From: Salinirussus salinus
Lineage (GTDB): Archaea; Halobacteriota; Halobacteria; Halobacteriales; Haloarculaceae
NCBI RefSeq assembly: GCF_009831455.1
Contig: NZ_WOWO01000003.1
Location: 682,001 to 746,000, forward strand
Length of the DNA: 64,000 nt
Direction of reading: 5' to 3'
This document shows, piece by piece, positions 51,839 through 59,773 of the stretch. A program made the position numbers and the translations under genes. How positions within the stretch are numbered: position 1 is the first letter of the stretch; the number at the start of each line of letters is the position of its first letter. The notes beneath the pieces were generated by a model. It was given only the letters and a program-made list of their open reading frames with translations, was not told where the DNA came from and ran no database searches.

Positions 51839-52056
51839 CGGTAGTCGTCGAGGTCGACGAACGAGTTCCCGTACGCCGTAATCCAGGTCGTCGTCCGATA
51901 CGGAACAGCCACGTCCGGCGGATAGATCGTACAGACGGGTCTCTCCGCAGGGCCGACGACCAGTGCCATCAATCCCGAACGAGGGCTCTCGGACGGACCG
52001 GGCTCGGCGTTCCCGTCCCACTCCGGTTCCGTGTCGCCAGACGTGGTGTCGCTCAT
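51835..52056 (-). CDS. Small haloarchaeal protein (DUF7511-like)
   Basis: 73 residues. The core GLMALVVGPAERPVCTIYPP with TTTWITAYGNSFVDLDDYR is a short beta-rich domain I know from small haloarchaeal proteins of unknown function (family number to be checked). It lies between znuA and znuC, overlapping both by four bases, so it is made with the transporter. Confidence 0.72.
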   Translation of the reverse strand: MSDTTSGDTEPEWDGNAEPGPSESPRSGLMALVVGPAERPVCTIYPPDVAVPYRTTTWITAYGNSFVDLDDYR

Positions 52057-53630
52057 TCTGCGTCGAGGGCCTGCTTCAGCGTCTCGAGATTGATGTTTTC
52101 CATGATCTCGACATAGCCCCAGTCCTCATCGGCCCACTCCTGGGTCTGTCCGGGAATCGGCGTCAGCGGCAGGACTTCGGTGGCGTCGGTTTCTTCGACG
52201 AGCTGGTTCGCCGCGGTCTGGGATTCGAGCGGATCCGCACAGACGTACTGGAGGTCGTGCTCGGCAATGATCTCCTGGGCCCGCTCGATGTCCTTCGGCG
52301 TCGGCTGGTCGTCCGGTGACAGTCCCGTCAGCGTCTGTACTTCGAATCCGTAGCGCTGGCCGAGATACTGGAAGGCGTTGTGACCAGCGACGAACACGAC
52401 GTCTTTCGAGGCGCCCTCAAGCGCGGACTGGAACGACTCGTCGAGTTCGTCCAGACGATTACGGTACGACTCGGCGTTCTCGGCGTAGGCACTGGCATTG
52501 TCGCTGTCGACGTCGACGAACCCGCTCCGGATGTTGTCGACCGCCTGCTTCGCTCGCTCCGGGTCTAGCCAGAAGTGCGGGTCCGTTCCGCCGGAGTGGT
52601 CGTGGTTGTGTCCCTCCTCGCCTTCGTGTTCGCTTTCTCCCTCGTGCTCGTCTTCGTGTTCCTCTCCACTCTCGTGGTCGTGTTCACCTTCGTGCTCGCC
52701 ATCGCCCTCGTGTCCGTGTTCGCCGGCAGTCTCGGTCACTTCGGGTTCGATGGCCGACCCACTGCCGTTGGTGAGCGTCGCGTCGAACTCCGCGGGAGCG
52801 TGCTGGGCGAAGAGGACGTAGTGGCCCTCCGTTTCGATATCGAGGGAGAACGTCGTCTCGCCGGAATCCGCGAACTGGAGGTGGTAGAGTGACTCACTGG
52901 ACGGCGTGAGTGTCTCTCCGCCTTCTCCCGGTGTGTGCGTGTCGTGGTCGCCGTAGAGGGTGGTTGCGGTCTCCTCGACGTGGTGAATGCCGTGGTCGCC
53001 GCCCTCTTCGGTTGCGATAACGGCTAGCTGCATCTTCGGATCAGGGCCCTCGTGGAACGTGTACGTGTAGGTGCCAGCTTCGAGGTGGTAGAGACCAGCC
53101 CACTCCCACGGGGCCGATTCGCCGTGGTGCTCCTCGTGGTCTCCCTCTCCGTGTTCGTCGTGGCCGTGTTCTCCTTCGCCGTCGTGGCCTTCCTCGTGTT
53201 CCCCCTCGTGGTCTTCTTCGTGACCGTGGTCGTGTCCGCCTTCGATGAGGTCGATACCAGCACCGGCAGCGACGATGTCGACATCGGCGTCGTCGTCACG
53301 GAGACTCGTCACGAGGTCGTCAGCCCACGGCTGGAATCCCTCCATCCCGTAGAGGAAGAGATCCGATTCGAGGATCGTTCCCTGTATTTTGGAGCCAGGC
53401 TCCCACCCGTGGCCGTGTTGGCCGATCGGGACGAGCGTCTCTGCGGTCGCAGTGTCGCCTGCAACCTGACTGGCCAAGTCCCCGAATACGAAGAACGAAG
53501 ACTGGGCTTCCGGCCCGGCGCTCTCCGTCGCGCCGGAGTCGTCGTTGCTCGACGTACATCCCGCGAGCGCGCCGATGGTTGCCGTACCGAGTCCAGTTGC
53601 GATGAGTCGTCGGCGGGTGTATCGCGACAT
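52053..53630 (-). CDS. znuA: Zinc ABC transporter substrate-binding lipoprotein with inserted domain and two His-rich stretches
   Basis: 525 residues against about 310 for the family. Tat-type start SRYTRRRLIATGLGTATIG, lipobox LAGC (22-25). ZnuA N-lobe SSFFVFGDLASQVAGDTATA with ligand His in PIGQHGHGWEPGS (70-80); C-lobe TDPHFWLDPERAKQAV (about 349), VVFVAGHNAFQYLGQRYGFE and the conserved LESQTAAN. Between the lobes: His/Glu/Asp-rich 133-170, a beta-rich insert 172-300 with PWEWAGLYHLEAGTYTYTFH and EGHYVLFAQHAPAEFDATLT, then His-rich 304-346. ZnuA normally has only one short His loop. The insert may be a separate metal-binding module. Heads the znu operon. Confidence 0.92.
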   Translation of the reverse strand: MSRYTRRRLIATGLGTATIGALAGCTSSNDDSGATESAGPEAQSSFFVFGDLASQVAGDTATAETLVPIGQHGHGWEPGSKIQGTILESDLFLYGMEGFQPWADDLVTSLRDDDADVDIVAAGAGIDLIEGGHDHGHEEDHEGEHEEGHDGEGEHGHDEHGEGDHEEHHGESAPWEWAGLYHLEAGTYTYTFHEGPDPKMQLAVIATEEGGDHGIHHVEETATTLYGDHDTHTPGEGGETLTPSSESLYHLQFADSGETTFSLDIETEGHYVLFAQHAPAEFDATLTNGSGSAIEPEVTETAGEHGHEGDGEHEGEHDHESGEEHEDEHEGESEHEGEEGHNHDHSGGTDPHFWLDPERAKQAVDNIRSGFVDVDSDNASAYAENAESYRNRLDELDESFQSALEGASKDVVFVAGHNAFQYLGQRYGFEVQTLTGLSPDDQPTPKDIERAQEIIAEHDLQYVCADPLESQTAANQLVEETDATEVLPLTPIPGQTQEWADEDWGYVEIMENINLETLKQALDAE

Positions 53631-53660
53631 CTATTGTTAACACTACTATCCTAGATAATA
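53631..53660 (-). promoter_or_regulatory. znuA promoter with nikR-like motif
   Basis: Read on the minus strand: TATTATCTAGGATAGTAG then TGTTAACAATAG just before the ATG. TATTAT is about 27 bases from the start, as in leaderless haloarchaeal promoters; the rest resembles the sequences before the nikR-like genes at 57,649 and 62,984. Confidence 0.5.
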
Positions 53661-53752
53661 AGAGCTATGATTTTAGACAGTTTAGTTAATAACCTCTCAC
53701 TAAGTAATAGGTAGTCTTAGTAACTTACATTGGGGTAACTAACGCGGAGCCT

Positions 53753-53765
53753 GGAATTGCTAATC
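53753..53765 (+). promoter_or_regulatory. GGAATTGCTAATC motif
   Basis: About 85 bases upstream of the small CHC gene. Nearly the same as the site in front of nikA. Confidence 0.35.
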
Positions 53766-53850
53766 GTTGCTACCTCAGATTCCGTATTACATAAGCCAGA
53801 GAAGCGTGCTAACAGGCGTTTAGTAGTTGTGGCACCCAGATACGGTTGCA

Positions 53851-53985
53851 ATGTGTCACTGCTTCAGCGACCCGGCCGAGATGAGTGACGAAGAGCGAGC
53901 GGAGGTCCTCGAAGACCACTCGACGGAAGAACTTCGCGCTGAATACTCCACCGAAGAACTAGAAGCCCTCGGTGTCACCGCCTGA
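53851..53985 (+). CDS. 44-residue acidic protein with Cys-His-Cys start
   Basis: ATG at 53,851, TGA at 53,983. It starts MCHCFSDPAEMSDEERAEVL, so C2-H3-C4 can bind a metal, and continues as acidic helices ending STEELEALGVTA. Stands alone on the plus strand upstream of znuA in the opposite direction. A small metal-linked protein is likely; no family recognised. Confidence 0.55.
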   Translation: MCHCFSDPAEMSDEERAEVLEDHSTEELRAEYSTEELEALGVTA

Positions 53986-54045
53986 GCAACGCGCTTTGCG
54001 CCGCCAGTGCTGGCACGGAGCCCGTCGGCCGACGGATGACCCAAC

Positions 54046-54366
54046 TCACCCGTCTTGATCGACTCTCTCGAATCGGTGGAGGACAGCAGTATCGTCGTCG
54101 TCCCACGTCACGTCGTGGGTCCGCTCGATCCGCTCCTTGTATGCGTCGAGATCCGGTGACCCTTCGGCTCGGGCGTCCTCGTCTGTCAGGTCCCCTAGTC
54201 GCTCCTCTCGTACGGTGGTCACTTCGAAGACGACATCATCGATCTCGAAGCGGTCACCTTCGGAGGCGTGTTTGTCGCCACGATGCAGTTGGGTAACGTC
54301 TCCGGCGACGGCCGCTCGTCGAATCCGTTCAGCCGGAAGCAGTTCGTTCGCTTCGATCGAGGTCAT
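54046..54366 (-). CDS. ASCH-domain protein
   Basis: 106 residues. LHRGDKHASEGDRFEIDDVV then FEVTTVREERLGDLTDEDAR has the ASCH fold pattern (G.. and hydrophobic strands, then a 'DA..EG' region), related to PUA domains that bind RNA. Ends near the gene for the MoaB-like enzyme, on the same strand. Exact ligand unknown. Confidence 0.75.
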   Translation of the reverse strand: MTSIEANELLPAERIRRAAVAGDVTQLHRGDKHASEGDRFEIDDVVFEVTTVREERLGDLTDEDARAEGSPDLDAYKERIERTHDVTWDDDDTAVLHRFERVDQDG

Positions 54367-54420
54367 CGGGTTCGTCTCTCCAGTTTCATCGGATGCTGAC
54401 TTCTTGTCGTTCGGTGGTCA

Positions 54421-55014
54421 TCAGTGCTGTTCACTGTCGACGTTCTCGTTCGCGTGTCGAGTTGCGAGTCCGGCAAGATGCGGGGCTTCCTCGCTGATAA
54501 TCTCCGCCGTGGCGAGCTCGACGGCGTTCACACTTCCCGGTAGGACGAACACTGGTACGTCGCGGGCGATACCCGCTGTCGCACGGGTCGAGACGATACG
54601 CGTTCGTACCTCCTCCCACGAGAGCCATCTGAACGCCTCGCCGAAGCCCGGCAGTTCGCGGTCGAAGAGCTCGCTCACCGCGTCCGGAGTGACGTCGTCG
54701 ATGGTGACGCCCGTCCCGCCCGTGGTGACGACGAGGTCGACGTCCGGCCGATCGAGGCACTCGCTCACTGTGGTCTTGATCCGGACGTAGTCGTCCGGAA
54801 CCATCCGGCGTGACGTGACGACGTGACCCGCTTCGACGAGGATACCTGCAATGGCGTCGCCACTGGGATCGGGTGGCGTCTTTTCGACGCCATCTCCGCG
54901 GGACGAGGACACGGTTACGATGGCCACGCCCAGCGGGTCGATACAGTCGTGACCGTCGGTATCCGTCGTCCGTCGGTCCGCTACTGGAGGAAGTTCGCGG
55001 TCATTCTGGATCAC
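54421..55014 (-). CDS. MoaB/Mog-type molybdopterin adenylyltransferase homologue
   Basis: 197 residues. The N-terminal region GVAIVTVSSSRGDGVEKTPP starts the fold; DLVVTTGGTGVTIDDVTPDA is the signature of MoaB/MogA (TTGGTG); VFVLPGSVNAVELATAEIIS closes the active site. It adenylates molybdopterin before molybdenum insertion. The start overlaps the stop of the CobW gene upstream (ATGA). Placement beside COG0523 genes may reflect cofactor-metal coordination. Confidence 0.88.
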   Translation of the reverse strand: MIQNDRELPPVADRRTTDTDGHDCIDPLGVAIVTVSSSRGDGVEKTPPDPSGDAIAGILVEAGHVVTSRRMVPDDYVRIKTTVSECLDRPDVDLVVTTGGTGVTIDDVTPDAVSELFDRELPGFGEAFRWLSWEEVRTRIVSTRATAGIARDVPVFVLPGSVNAVELATAEIISEEAPHLAGLATRHANENVDSEQH

Positions 55015-56333
55015 GATCGGTCACCTACCACGAGGCGTTGTTCCATCGGGGACTGCGACCACTCCATCGTCCCCGGGAACGGATTCTCGAACGCCTCCCA
55101 GTCGTCTTCCATCCCGGTCTCCGAAACGAGGCAGTCGTCGAGCGTATCCACGATGCTGGATTCGTCCATCCCAGCCCCGATGAAGACGAGTTTCACTTCG
55201 CGGTCCCCCCACTGTTCGTCCCAGTGGAGGTCCGACCGCGATTCGCGGTAGGACTCGCGCTGGAACTCGGGGAGTGTGACTGCCCACCGCCCGTTGACCT
55301 CGACGTGGGTCTGTGTTCCCGCCTGGCTCAGGTCGAGGGCGTAGCGCTCGCGGCCAGCGACCCACAGGTGGCCCTTGGCTCTGACGACGGAATCGGGGAA
55401 CGAACGGAGCCACTCGCTGAAGCGTTCGGGATGGAACGGCCGGTGGCGCTCGTAGACGAACGAGTCGACACCGAACTCCTCTGGTGGGTGACGATGGTCG
55501 TGCGCTTCGTCGTGGCTATGGTCGTGGTCGTCGCCATGTTCGTGACTGTGGTCGTCCGTCTCCGTCTGGCTCTCGTGGTGCTCATCTGAATCGACGTCTG
55601 TGCCGTCTCCGTGGGCGGTCGAGAGTGCCTGTTTCCACCGGGCAGAGTTACTTGCCTCGTCTTGATCGAATCGACCCGTTCCGAGAACTCGTTTCGGGTC
55701 GACGGTGCTTTCGGTCGTTCGGATGACGTCGACCCCGGGATGGAGTGTTCGGACGACGCGTTCGACCGCTTCAAGCTCTGTCTCGGAGACGAGGTCGCAC
55801 TTGTTGAGGACGAGTACGTCGCAGAACTCGACTTGCTCGGCGAGTAGGTCCGATAGCGGTCGGGCGTCGTCGTCTGTCGACTTGAGTGGGCGGCCATCGA
55901 CGAACGCCTGATGGAACTGTGCGGCGTCGACCACCGTGACGGTCGTATCGAGATCGTACAGTGCCGACGCACGTGCGGGCGAGACGAACCGCTGGGCGAT
56001 GGGGACCGGATCACTGATACCCGAGGCTTCGATGACCAGATAGTCGAACTCCTCGTCGAACGCGAAGCGTCTCAGTTCCTGATCGAGTTCGTTTTGCAGC
56101 CCACAGCAGATACAGCCGTTCGACAGCTCCGTGACACCGCCGTCTTCCATCGAGAGTTCGGAGCCATTCTCGATGAGGTCGGCGTCGACATTCACCTCGC
56201 CGACGTCGTTGACGAGAACGGCGATATCGTACTCCTCGCCGCCAACCGTGAGGAGGTGGTTGAGCAGGGTCGTCTTTCCGGCGCCGAGCCCGCCACTGAG
56301 GATCGTGACCGGGGGTTGCTCGTCGACGGCCAT
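55011..56333 (-). CDS. CobW/COG0523 metallochaperone GTPase with His-rich loop (copy 2)
   Basis: 440 residues. Walker A ILSGGLGAGKTTLLNHLL (14-21), metal motif GCICCGL (74-77), NKCDLVSE for guanine. A loop near residues 250-295 has about fifteen His (HGDDHDHSHDEAHDHRHPPE), absent from the other two copies, expected to store or bind zinc, nickel or cobalt. CobW_C follows from SFVYERHRPFHPERF. Overlaps both neighbours, so it shares one mRNA with copy 3 and the MoaB-like gene. Confidence 0.93.
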   Translation of the reverse strand: MAVDEQPPVTILSGGLGAGKTTLLNHLLTVGGEEYDIAVLVNDVGEVNVDADLIENGSELSMEDGGVTELSNGCICCGLQNELDQELRRFAFDEEFDYLVIEASGISDPVPIAQRFVSPARASALYDLDTTVTVVDAAQFHQAFVDGRPLKSTDDDARPLSDLLAEQVEFCDVLVLNKCDLVSETELEAVERVVRTLHPGVDVIRTTESTVDPKRVLGTGRFDQDEASNSARWKQALSTAHGDGTDVDSDEHHESQTETDDHSHEHGDDHDHSHDEAHDHRHPPEEFGVDSFVYERHRPFHPERFSEWLRSFPDSVVRAKGHLWVAGRERYALDLSQAGTQTHVEVNGRWAVTLPEFQRESYRESRSDLHWDEQWGDREVKLVFIGAGMDESSIVDTLDDCLVSETGMEDDWEAFENPFPGTMEWSQSPMEQRLVVGDRS

Positions 56334-57550
56334 CAGTCGTCAGCCAGTGCGAGTTCGCGCTGTTCGTCGGCGGTGAACGGATCCGGATACTCGTTCCAGT
56401 CCTCGGCCATTTCTGCGTCTGAGAGGACACAGTCTTCCAGTCGCTCGATTAGTGTCTCCTGATCGAATTCGCGGCCGATGAACACGAGTTCAGATCCGCG
56501 GTCGCCCCACTGGTCATCCCAGTCCTCTTTGATGCCGGGGCGGGCGGCGAAGTAGCGCTCCTGTTGGGCCTTTGGGAGCGTGGCGATCCACGTCCCTTTC
56601 GGACCGGCCCGGACCGACTGGCCTGCTTTGTCGAGCCCCATCGCGATGTCTTCGCGACCGGCGGACCAGAAAAAGCCCTTCGCGCGAACGATACCGTCGG
56701 GGAGATCGGCGAAGAGACGAGCGATCCGCTCGGGATGGAACGGACGGTCGGCGTCGAAGACGAACGAGGTGACGCCGTGTTCGTCGGCGGCTGACTCGTG
56801 ATGATGTCCGTGCTGGAGTTCACGCTTCCACCCGGCGGACTGGCTCGCCGCCTCGAAGTCGAATCGGCCAGTGTTCAGGATCTCCTCGGGATCGACGGCG
56901 CCGTGTTCGGTCCGGATGATCTTCGCTCGCGGCTGTAGCGTCTTCAAGACGGCCTCCATCTCCTCGAGTTCGTCATCCGGGACGAGGTCGCACTTGTTCA
57001 ACAGGAGGACGTCGCAGAACTCGATCTGGTCCATGAGGGCTTCTTCGGGGACACGATTGCCCTGCGGCTCCATTTCATCGTCAGTGAGCACCTCTCCGGA
57101 GTCGAAACCCTGCCAGAAGCTGTGGGCGTCGACGACACTGACCATCGTGTCGAGTTCGTAGACGCCCGTAGGGTCGAACTCCGCGTCCTCGAATCCGCGG
57201 GCGAACGTCTGGGCGACCGGAATCGGTTCGCTGATTCCAGACGATTCCACGAGGAGGTATTCGAAGTCTCGCTCTTCGGCCAATCGTCCCACTTCGTCGA
57301 GCATGTCGCCACGGAGCCGACAGCAGATACACCCGTTCGACATCTCGATGATCTCGTCGTCGTTCTGGGTGAGATCCGACTCGCGTTCGACGAGGTCGGC
57401 GTCGACGTTCACTTCGCCCATATCGTTGACTAAGATGGCAGCGTTCAGTTCCTGCTCGCTACTGAGAATGTGGTTGAGCGTCGTCGTCTTGCCGGCACCG
57501 AGGCTTCCGCTGAGAATTGTCACCGGGATCGGGTCGTTGTTGAACGGCAT
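56333..57550 (-). CDS. CobW/COG0523 metallochaperone GTPase (copy 3)
   Basis: 405 residues. Walker A ILSGSLGAGKTTTLNHIL (15-22), metal motif GCICCRL (74-77), NKCDLVPDDEL, and CobW_C from SFVFDADRPFHPERIARLF. Closer to copy 1 than to copy 2 (shared RTEHGAVDPE, NTGRFDFEAASQSAGWK). First gene of its operon; its promoter is back to back with a nikR-like gene and contains TATTTTAGTATAGTAG, like that of znuA. Confidence 0.93.
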   Translation of the reverse strand: MPFNNDPIPVTILSGSLGAGKTTTLNHILSSEQELNAAILVNDMGEVNVDADLVERESDLTQNDDEIIEMSNGCICCRLRGDMLDEVGRLAEERDFEYLLVESSGISEPIPVAQTFARGFEDAEFDPTGVYELDTMVSVVDAHSFWQGFDSGEVLTDDEMEPQGNRVPEEALMDQIEFCDVLLLNKCDLVPDDELEEMEAVLKTLQPRAKIIRTEHGAVDPEEILNTGRFDFEAASQSAGWKRELQHGHHHESAADEHGVTSFVFDADRPFHPERIARLFADLPDGIVRAKGFFWSAGREDIAMGLDKAGQSVRAGPKGTWIATLPKAQQERYFAARPGIKEDWDDQWGDRGSELVFIGREFDQETLIERLEDCVLSDAEMAEDWNEYPDPFTADEQRELALADD

Positions 57551-57619
57551 ACGCGAGTTATGAATCTACTATACTAAAATACTAATTATTACGGTGTAGC
57601 CTCCATAGTCATAACAGAT

Positions 57620-57651
57620 ACTAATAACTTAGAATAGAGTTTTAGCATATG
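57620..57651 (+). promoter_or_regulatory. Promoter/operator of the nikR-like gene at 57,649
   Basis: ACTAATAACTTAGAATAGAG then TTTTAGCATATG. It matches the sequence before the nikR-like gene at 62,984 at 26 of 32 positions. The ATAA element is about 27 bases from the ATG, fit for a leaderless transcript. Confidence 0.5.
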
Positions 57652-58080
57652 AGCGTCGTTAGCATCTCGATGCCCGAAACGTTACTCGAACGCATCGACG
57701 AGTTCGCCGACGAACACGGGTACAGTGGCCGAAGCGAGGTCGTCCGCGAAGGCACACGGACGCTACTCGAAGAGTTTCAGGGGCAAAATATCGACGGACA
57801 GAAGCAGATGTGTACAGTATCGGTGGTCTTCGAGTACTGTCAACCTGCCGTCCAGCAGCGTCTCACGGGAGTGCGCCACGAATACGATGCTATCGTCTCC
57901 GCAACTACCCATGCACACGTCCAGGACCAGTACTGTATGGAGTTGTTCGTCCTTGAAGGGACCACGGAGGCACTATCTGGCTTCGTCAATACCGTCCGGG
58001 CAGTACCGGATGTCCAAGCGGTGGATTACTCGATTACCTCATTCGGAAGAGATCCCATTGATCAGCACATCGAGTCGTGA
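57649..58080 (+). CDS. nikR: NikR-type nickel-responsive regulator
   Basis: 143 residues. Ribbon-helix-helix N-terminus VVSISMPETLLERIDEFADE, then the ACT-like domain. Nickel ligands are in place: H77, H88, H90 and C96 (RHEYD, THAHVQDQYC), matching H76/H87/H89/C95 of E. coli NikR. With nickel bound it should repress importer genes. Divergent from the CobW pair, so it may control both sides. Confidence 0.9.
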   Translation: MSVVSISMPETLLERIDEFADEHGYSGRSEVVREGTRTLLEEFQGQNIDGQKQMCTVSVVFEYCQPAVQQRLTGVRHEYDAIVSATTHAHVQDQYCMELFVLEGTTEALSGFVNTVRAVPDVQAVDYSITSFGRDPIDQHIES

Positions 58081-58196
58081 AGGCAAGTTGAAATCCACAG
58101 GAACGCGTAGGCGCCGCGTGCTTGTATTCGTGAGATAGGGCAGCAGCAGTTCGGACAGAGGGTGCAGTTATCTGCATGGGCGGCATCTGTGTCCAT

Positions 58197-58484
58197 ATGC
58201 CCGAAGAGGTCCTGTTCAAATCGGAAAGCGACCAGAGTCGAGAGGAAATCGCAGCGTATCTTCGCCGTGTAGCCGATAAATTAGAACAAGGAGACGGAAT
58301 CACTCTGAAATCGGGATCCGATTCCGTGACTATGGAACCGCCAGCTCGCCCGACGTTCGAGGTCAAAGCCGAACGTGAGGGGCCGACAGATGGACCCGGT
58401 GAATTGAGTATCGAGTTCGAACTCGAATGGGACGAGAACGGCGCTGATGGAGATGGTGGGAGCAGTCAGCTGGAAATCGAGTGA
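58197..58484 (+). CDS. Amphi-Trp domain protein
   Basis: 95 residues from ATG at 58,197. EVLFKSESDQSREEIAAYLR, RVADKLEQGDGITLKSGSDS and a beta-rich acidic end GELSIEFELEWDENG fit the amphi-Trp domain, small archaeal/bacterial proteins of unknown role. Not obviously linked to metals; convergent with the regulator downstream. Confidence 0.7.
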   Translation: MPEEVLFKSESDQSREEIAAYLRRVADKLEQGDGITLKSGSDSVTMEPPARPTFEVKAEREGPTDGPGELSIEFELEWDENGADGDGGSSQLEIE

Positions 58485-58504
58485 GAACCAGCCGTGAGTA
58501 CAGC

Positions 58505-58894
58505 CTAGTGCTCCGCGAGGAGCATCAGTTTGACCCGACTCACCGCATCGAAATCGCGCAAGCGATAGGTGAGGTCCCGGACACGCGGTGCCGGTCCGCT
58601 GCAGAAGAGTGTCTCGAGACACCATTCTCCTTCATGGATATGATTCGTGGTCGTGATGACGTCCTGAAACTGATGTTGTACGTCGTGAATCTCTTCGATA
58701 ACCGCTTCGTGTTCGTAATCGAAAGCGATGATAACGACGACGTCGCCTTCGATATCCTCCAGTCTGGTGTGTACCTCAATATACTCCTGCATCGCTTCGC
58801 GGACGCCTCGCGAACGTGAATCTAATCCCTCTGCCTGCCACGTCTCATCGAATTCGGAGAGGAGGTCGTCGGGGATGTTGAAGCTCGTGCGCAT
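58505..58894 (-). CDS. NikR-like ribbon-helix-helix regulator
   Basis: 129 residues. RTSFNIPDDLLSEFDETWQA is the DNA-binding part; the second domain has H74, H85, H87 and C92 (VQHQF, NHIHEGEWC), the NikR metal set with one residue less before the Cys. It probably senses nickel or a similar ion. A TAGCAATT motif lies about 36 bases upstream of its start. Confidence 0.75.
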   Translation of the reverse strand: MRTSFNIPDDLLSEFDETWQAEGLDSRSRGVREAMQEYIEVHTRLEDIEGDVVVIIAFDYEHEAVIEEIHDVQHQFQDVITTTNHIHEGEWCLETLFCSGPAPRVRDLTYRLRDFDAVSRVKLMLLAEH

Positions 58895-58929
58895 TTGGTG
58901 TTAATCTGTACTCCACACTTATGAGTTGT

Positions 58930-58937
58930 TAGCAATT
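58930..58937 (-). promoter_or_regulatory. TAGCAATT motif before the NikR-like gene
   Basis: Core AATTGCTA on the minus strand, as at 48,072 and 53,753. It would lie just upstream of the TATA region of the gene at 58,894. Confidence 0.3.
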
Positions 58938-59059
58938 GAATCCGCTATATTATGATAGTGGCCGACGGTAGAGTGAATTATTTTCCGGTGTTCGAACACC
59001 CCGAGCTGTAACGATCTGGCGGCGAAAGGCAGTCTTCAGGGTGATTCAGGCCTGTTAGT

Positions 59060-59773
59060 TCATATTGTTTTCACTCGTCGAGTCGCAACGGCGAGTATTG
59101 TCGCCAGTATCGTCAGCGCAACAGCGCCCGCAGCTGCAATCTCGTGTGCCGGGGAGACGTGCTGGACGGTGCCGTTCACAATCGGTTCGACCGGCAACAG
59201 GGTGTGATGCGGTGTCCCGACAATCGGGACGAAGTAGTCGACAAGGTCGTTGAATCCGTACCAGATTACGGCAACGAGAATCGCTCGACCCGGAAAATCA
59301 CAGTAGCGATGGATGAGGAACGCTTGGACGACCATCCCCAAGTGTGAGACGAACAGGAAGGCGTACATCGCCTTCGAGGCGAGTTCTCGTCCGAGCAGTG
59401 GAACGACCTGCGGTGGTGGCGTAACCGTCGCGAGAAACGCGTCTGCGAACACCGTCAGGACGAACGGCGTCCAGAGGCCGAGCTTGATACAACCGAAAAA
59501 CGCCAACACGTTCAGGTACTCGTTCGACCGGCCGAGTTTGTACAGCGCCAGCGAGCAGGCGATGAACAGCGTGGCCGTCGGACTGTCCGGGACGACCGGC
59601 CACGCGACGACCGGCTCGAGTTGGAACTGGGGGATATAGTACCAGAAGCCGAATGCCGTTCCCGCGATATTGATCGCAACGATTACCCACGCGTACTGCA
59701 GGGCAACGGTCTCGATCCGCCGAGGAAGTGGCGTGAGATACCGAGGGAGGCGCTCAGTCGTGTCCGCGCCCAT
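59060..59773 (-). CDS. DUF1405 membrane protein
   Basis: 237 residues with six or seven membrane segments. The pattern AINIAGTAFGFWYYIPQF, VVPDSPTATLFIACSLALY, GLWTPFVLTVFADAF and YGFNDLVDYFVPIVGTPHHT is that of DUF1405, found in archaea and firmicutes. Its start overlaps the cbiO end by about 20 bases, so it belongs to the cobalt/nickel ECF operon. A His pair (THH-type) in a loop might bind metal. Function unknown. Confidence 0.82.
   Translation of the reverse strand: MGADTTERLPRYLTPLPRRIETVALQYAWVIVAINIAGTAFGFWYYIPQFQLEPVVAWPVVPDSPTATLFIACSLALYKLGRSNEYLNVLAFFGCIKLGLWTPFVLTVFADAFLATVTPPPQVVPLLGRELASKAMYAFLFVSHLGMVVQAFLIHRYCDFPGRAILVAVIWYGFNDLVDYFVPIVGTPHHTLLPVEPIVNGTVQHVSPAHEIAAAGAVALTILATILAVATRRVKTI

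Noticed and set aside
52575-53654. Val/Phe-rich plus-strand frames opposite znuA
   Set aside because: Caused by the His/Glu-rich codons of znuA read backwards.
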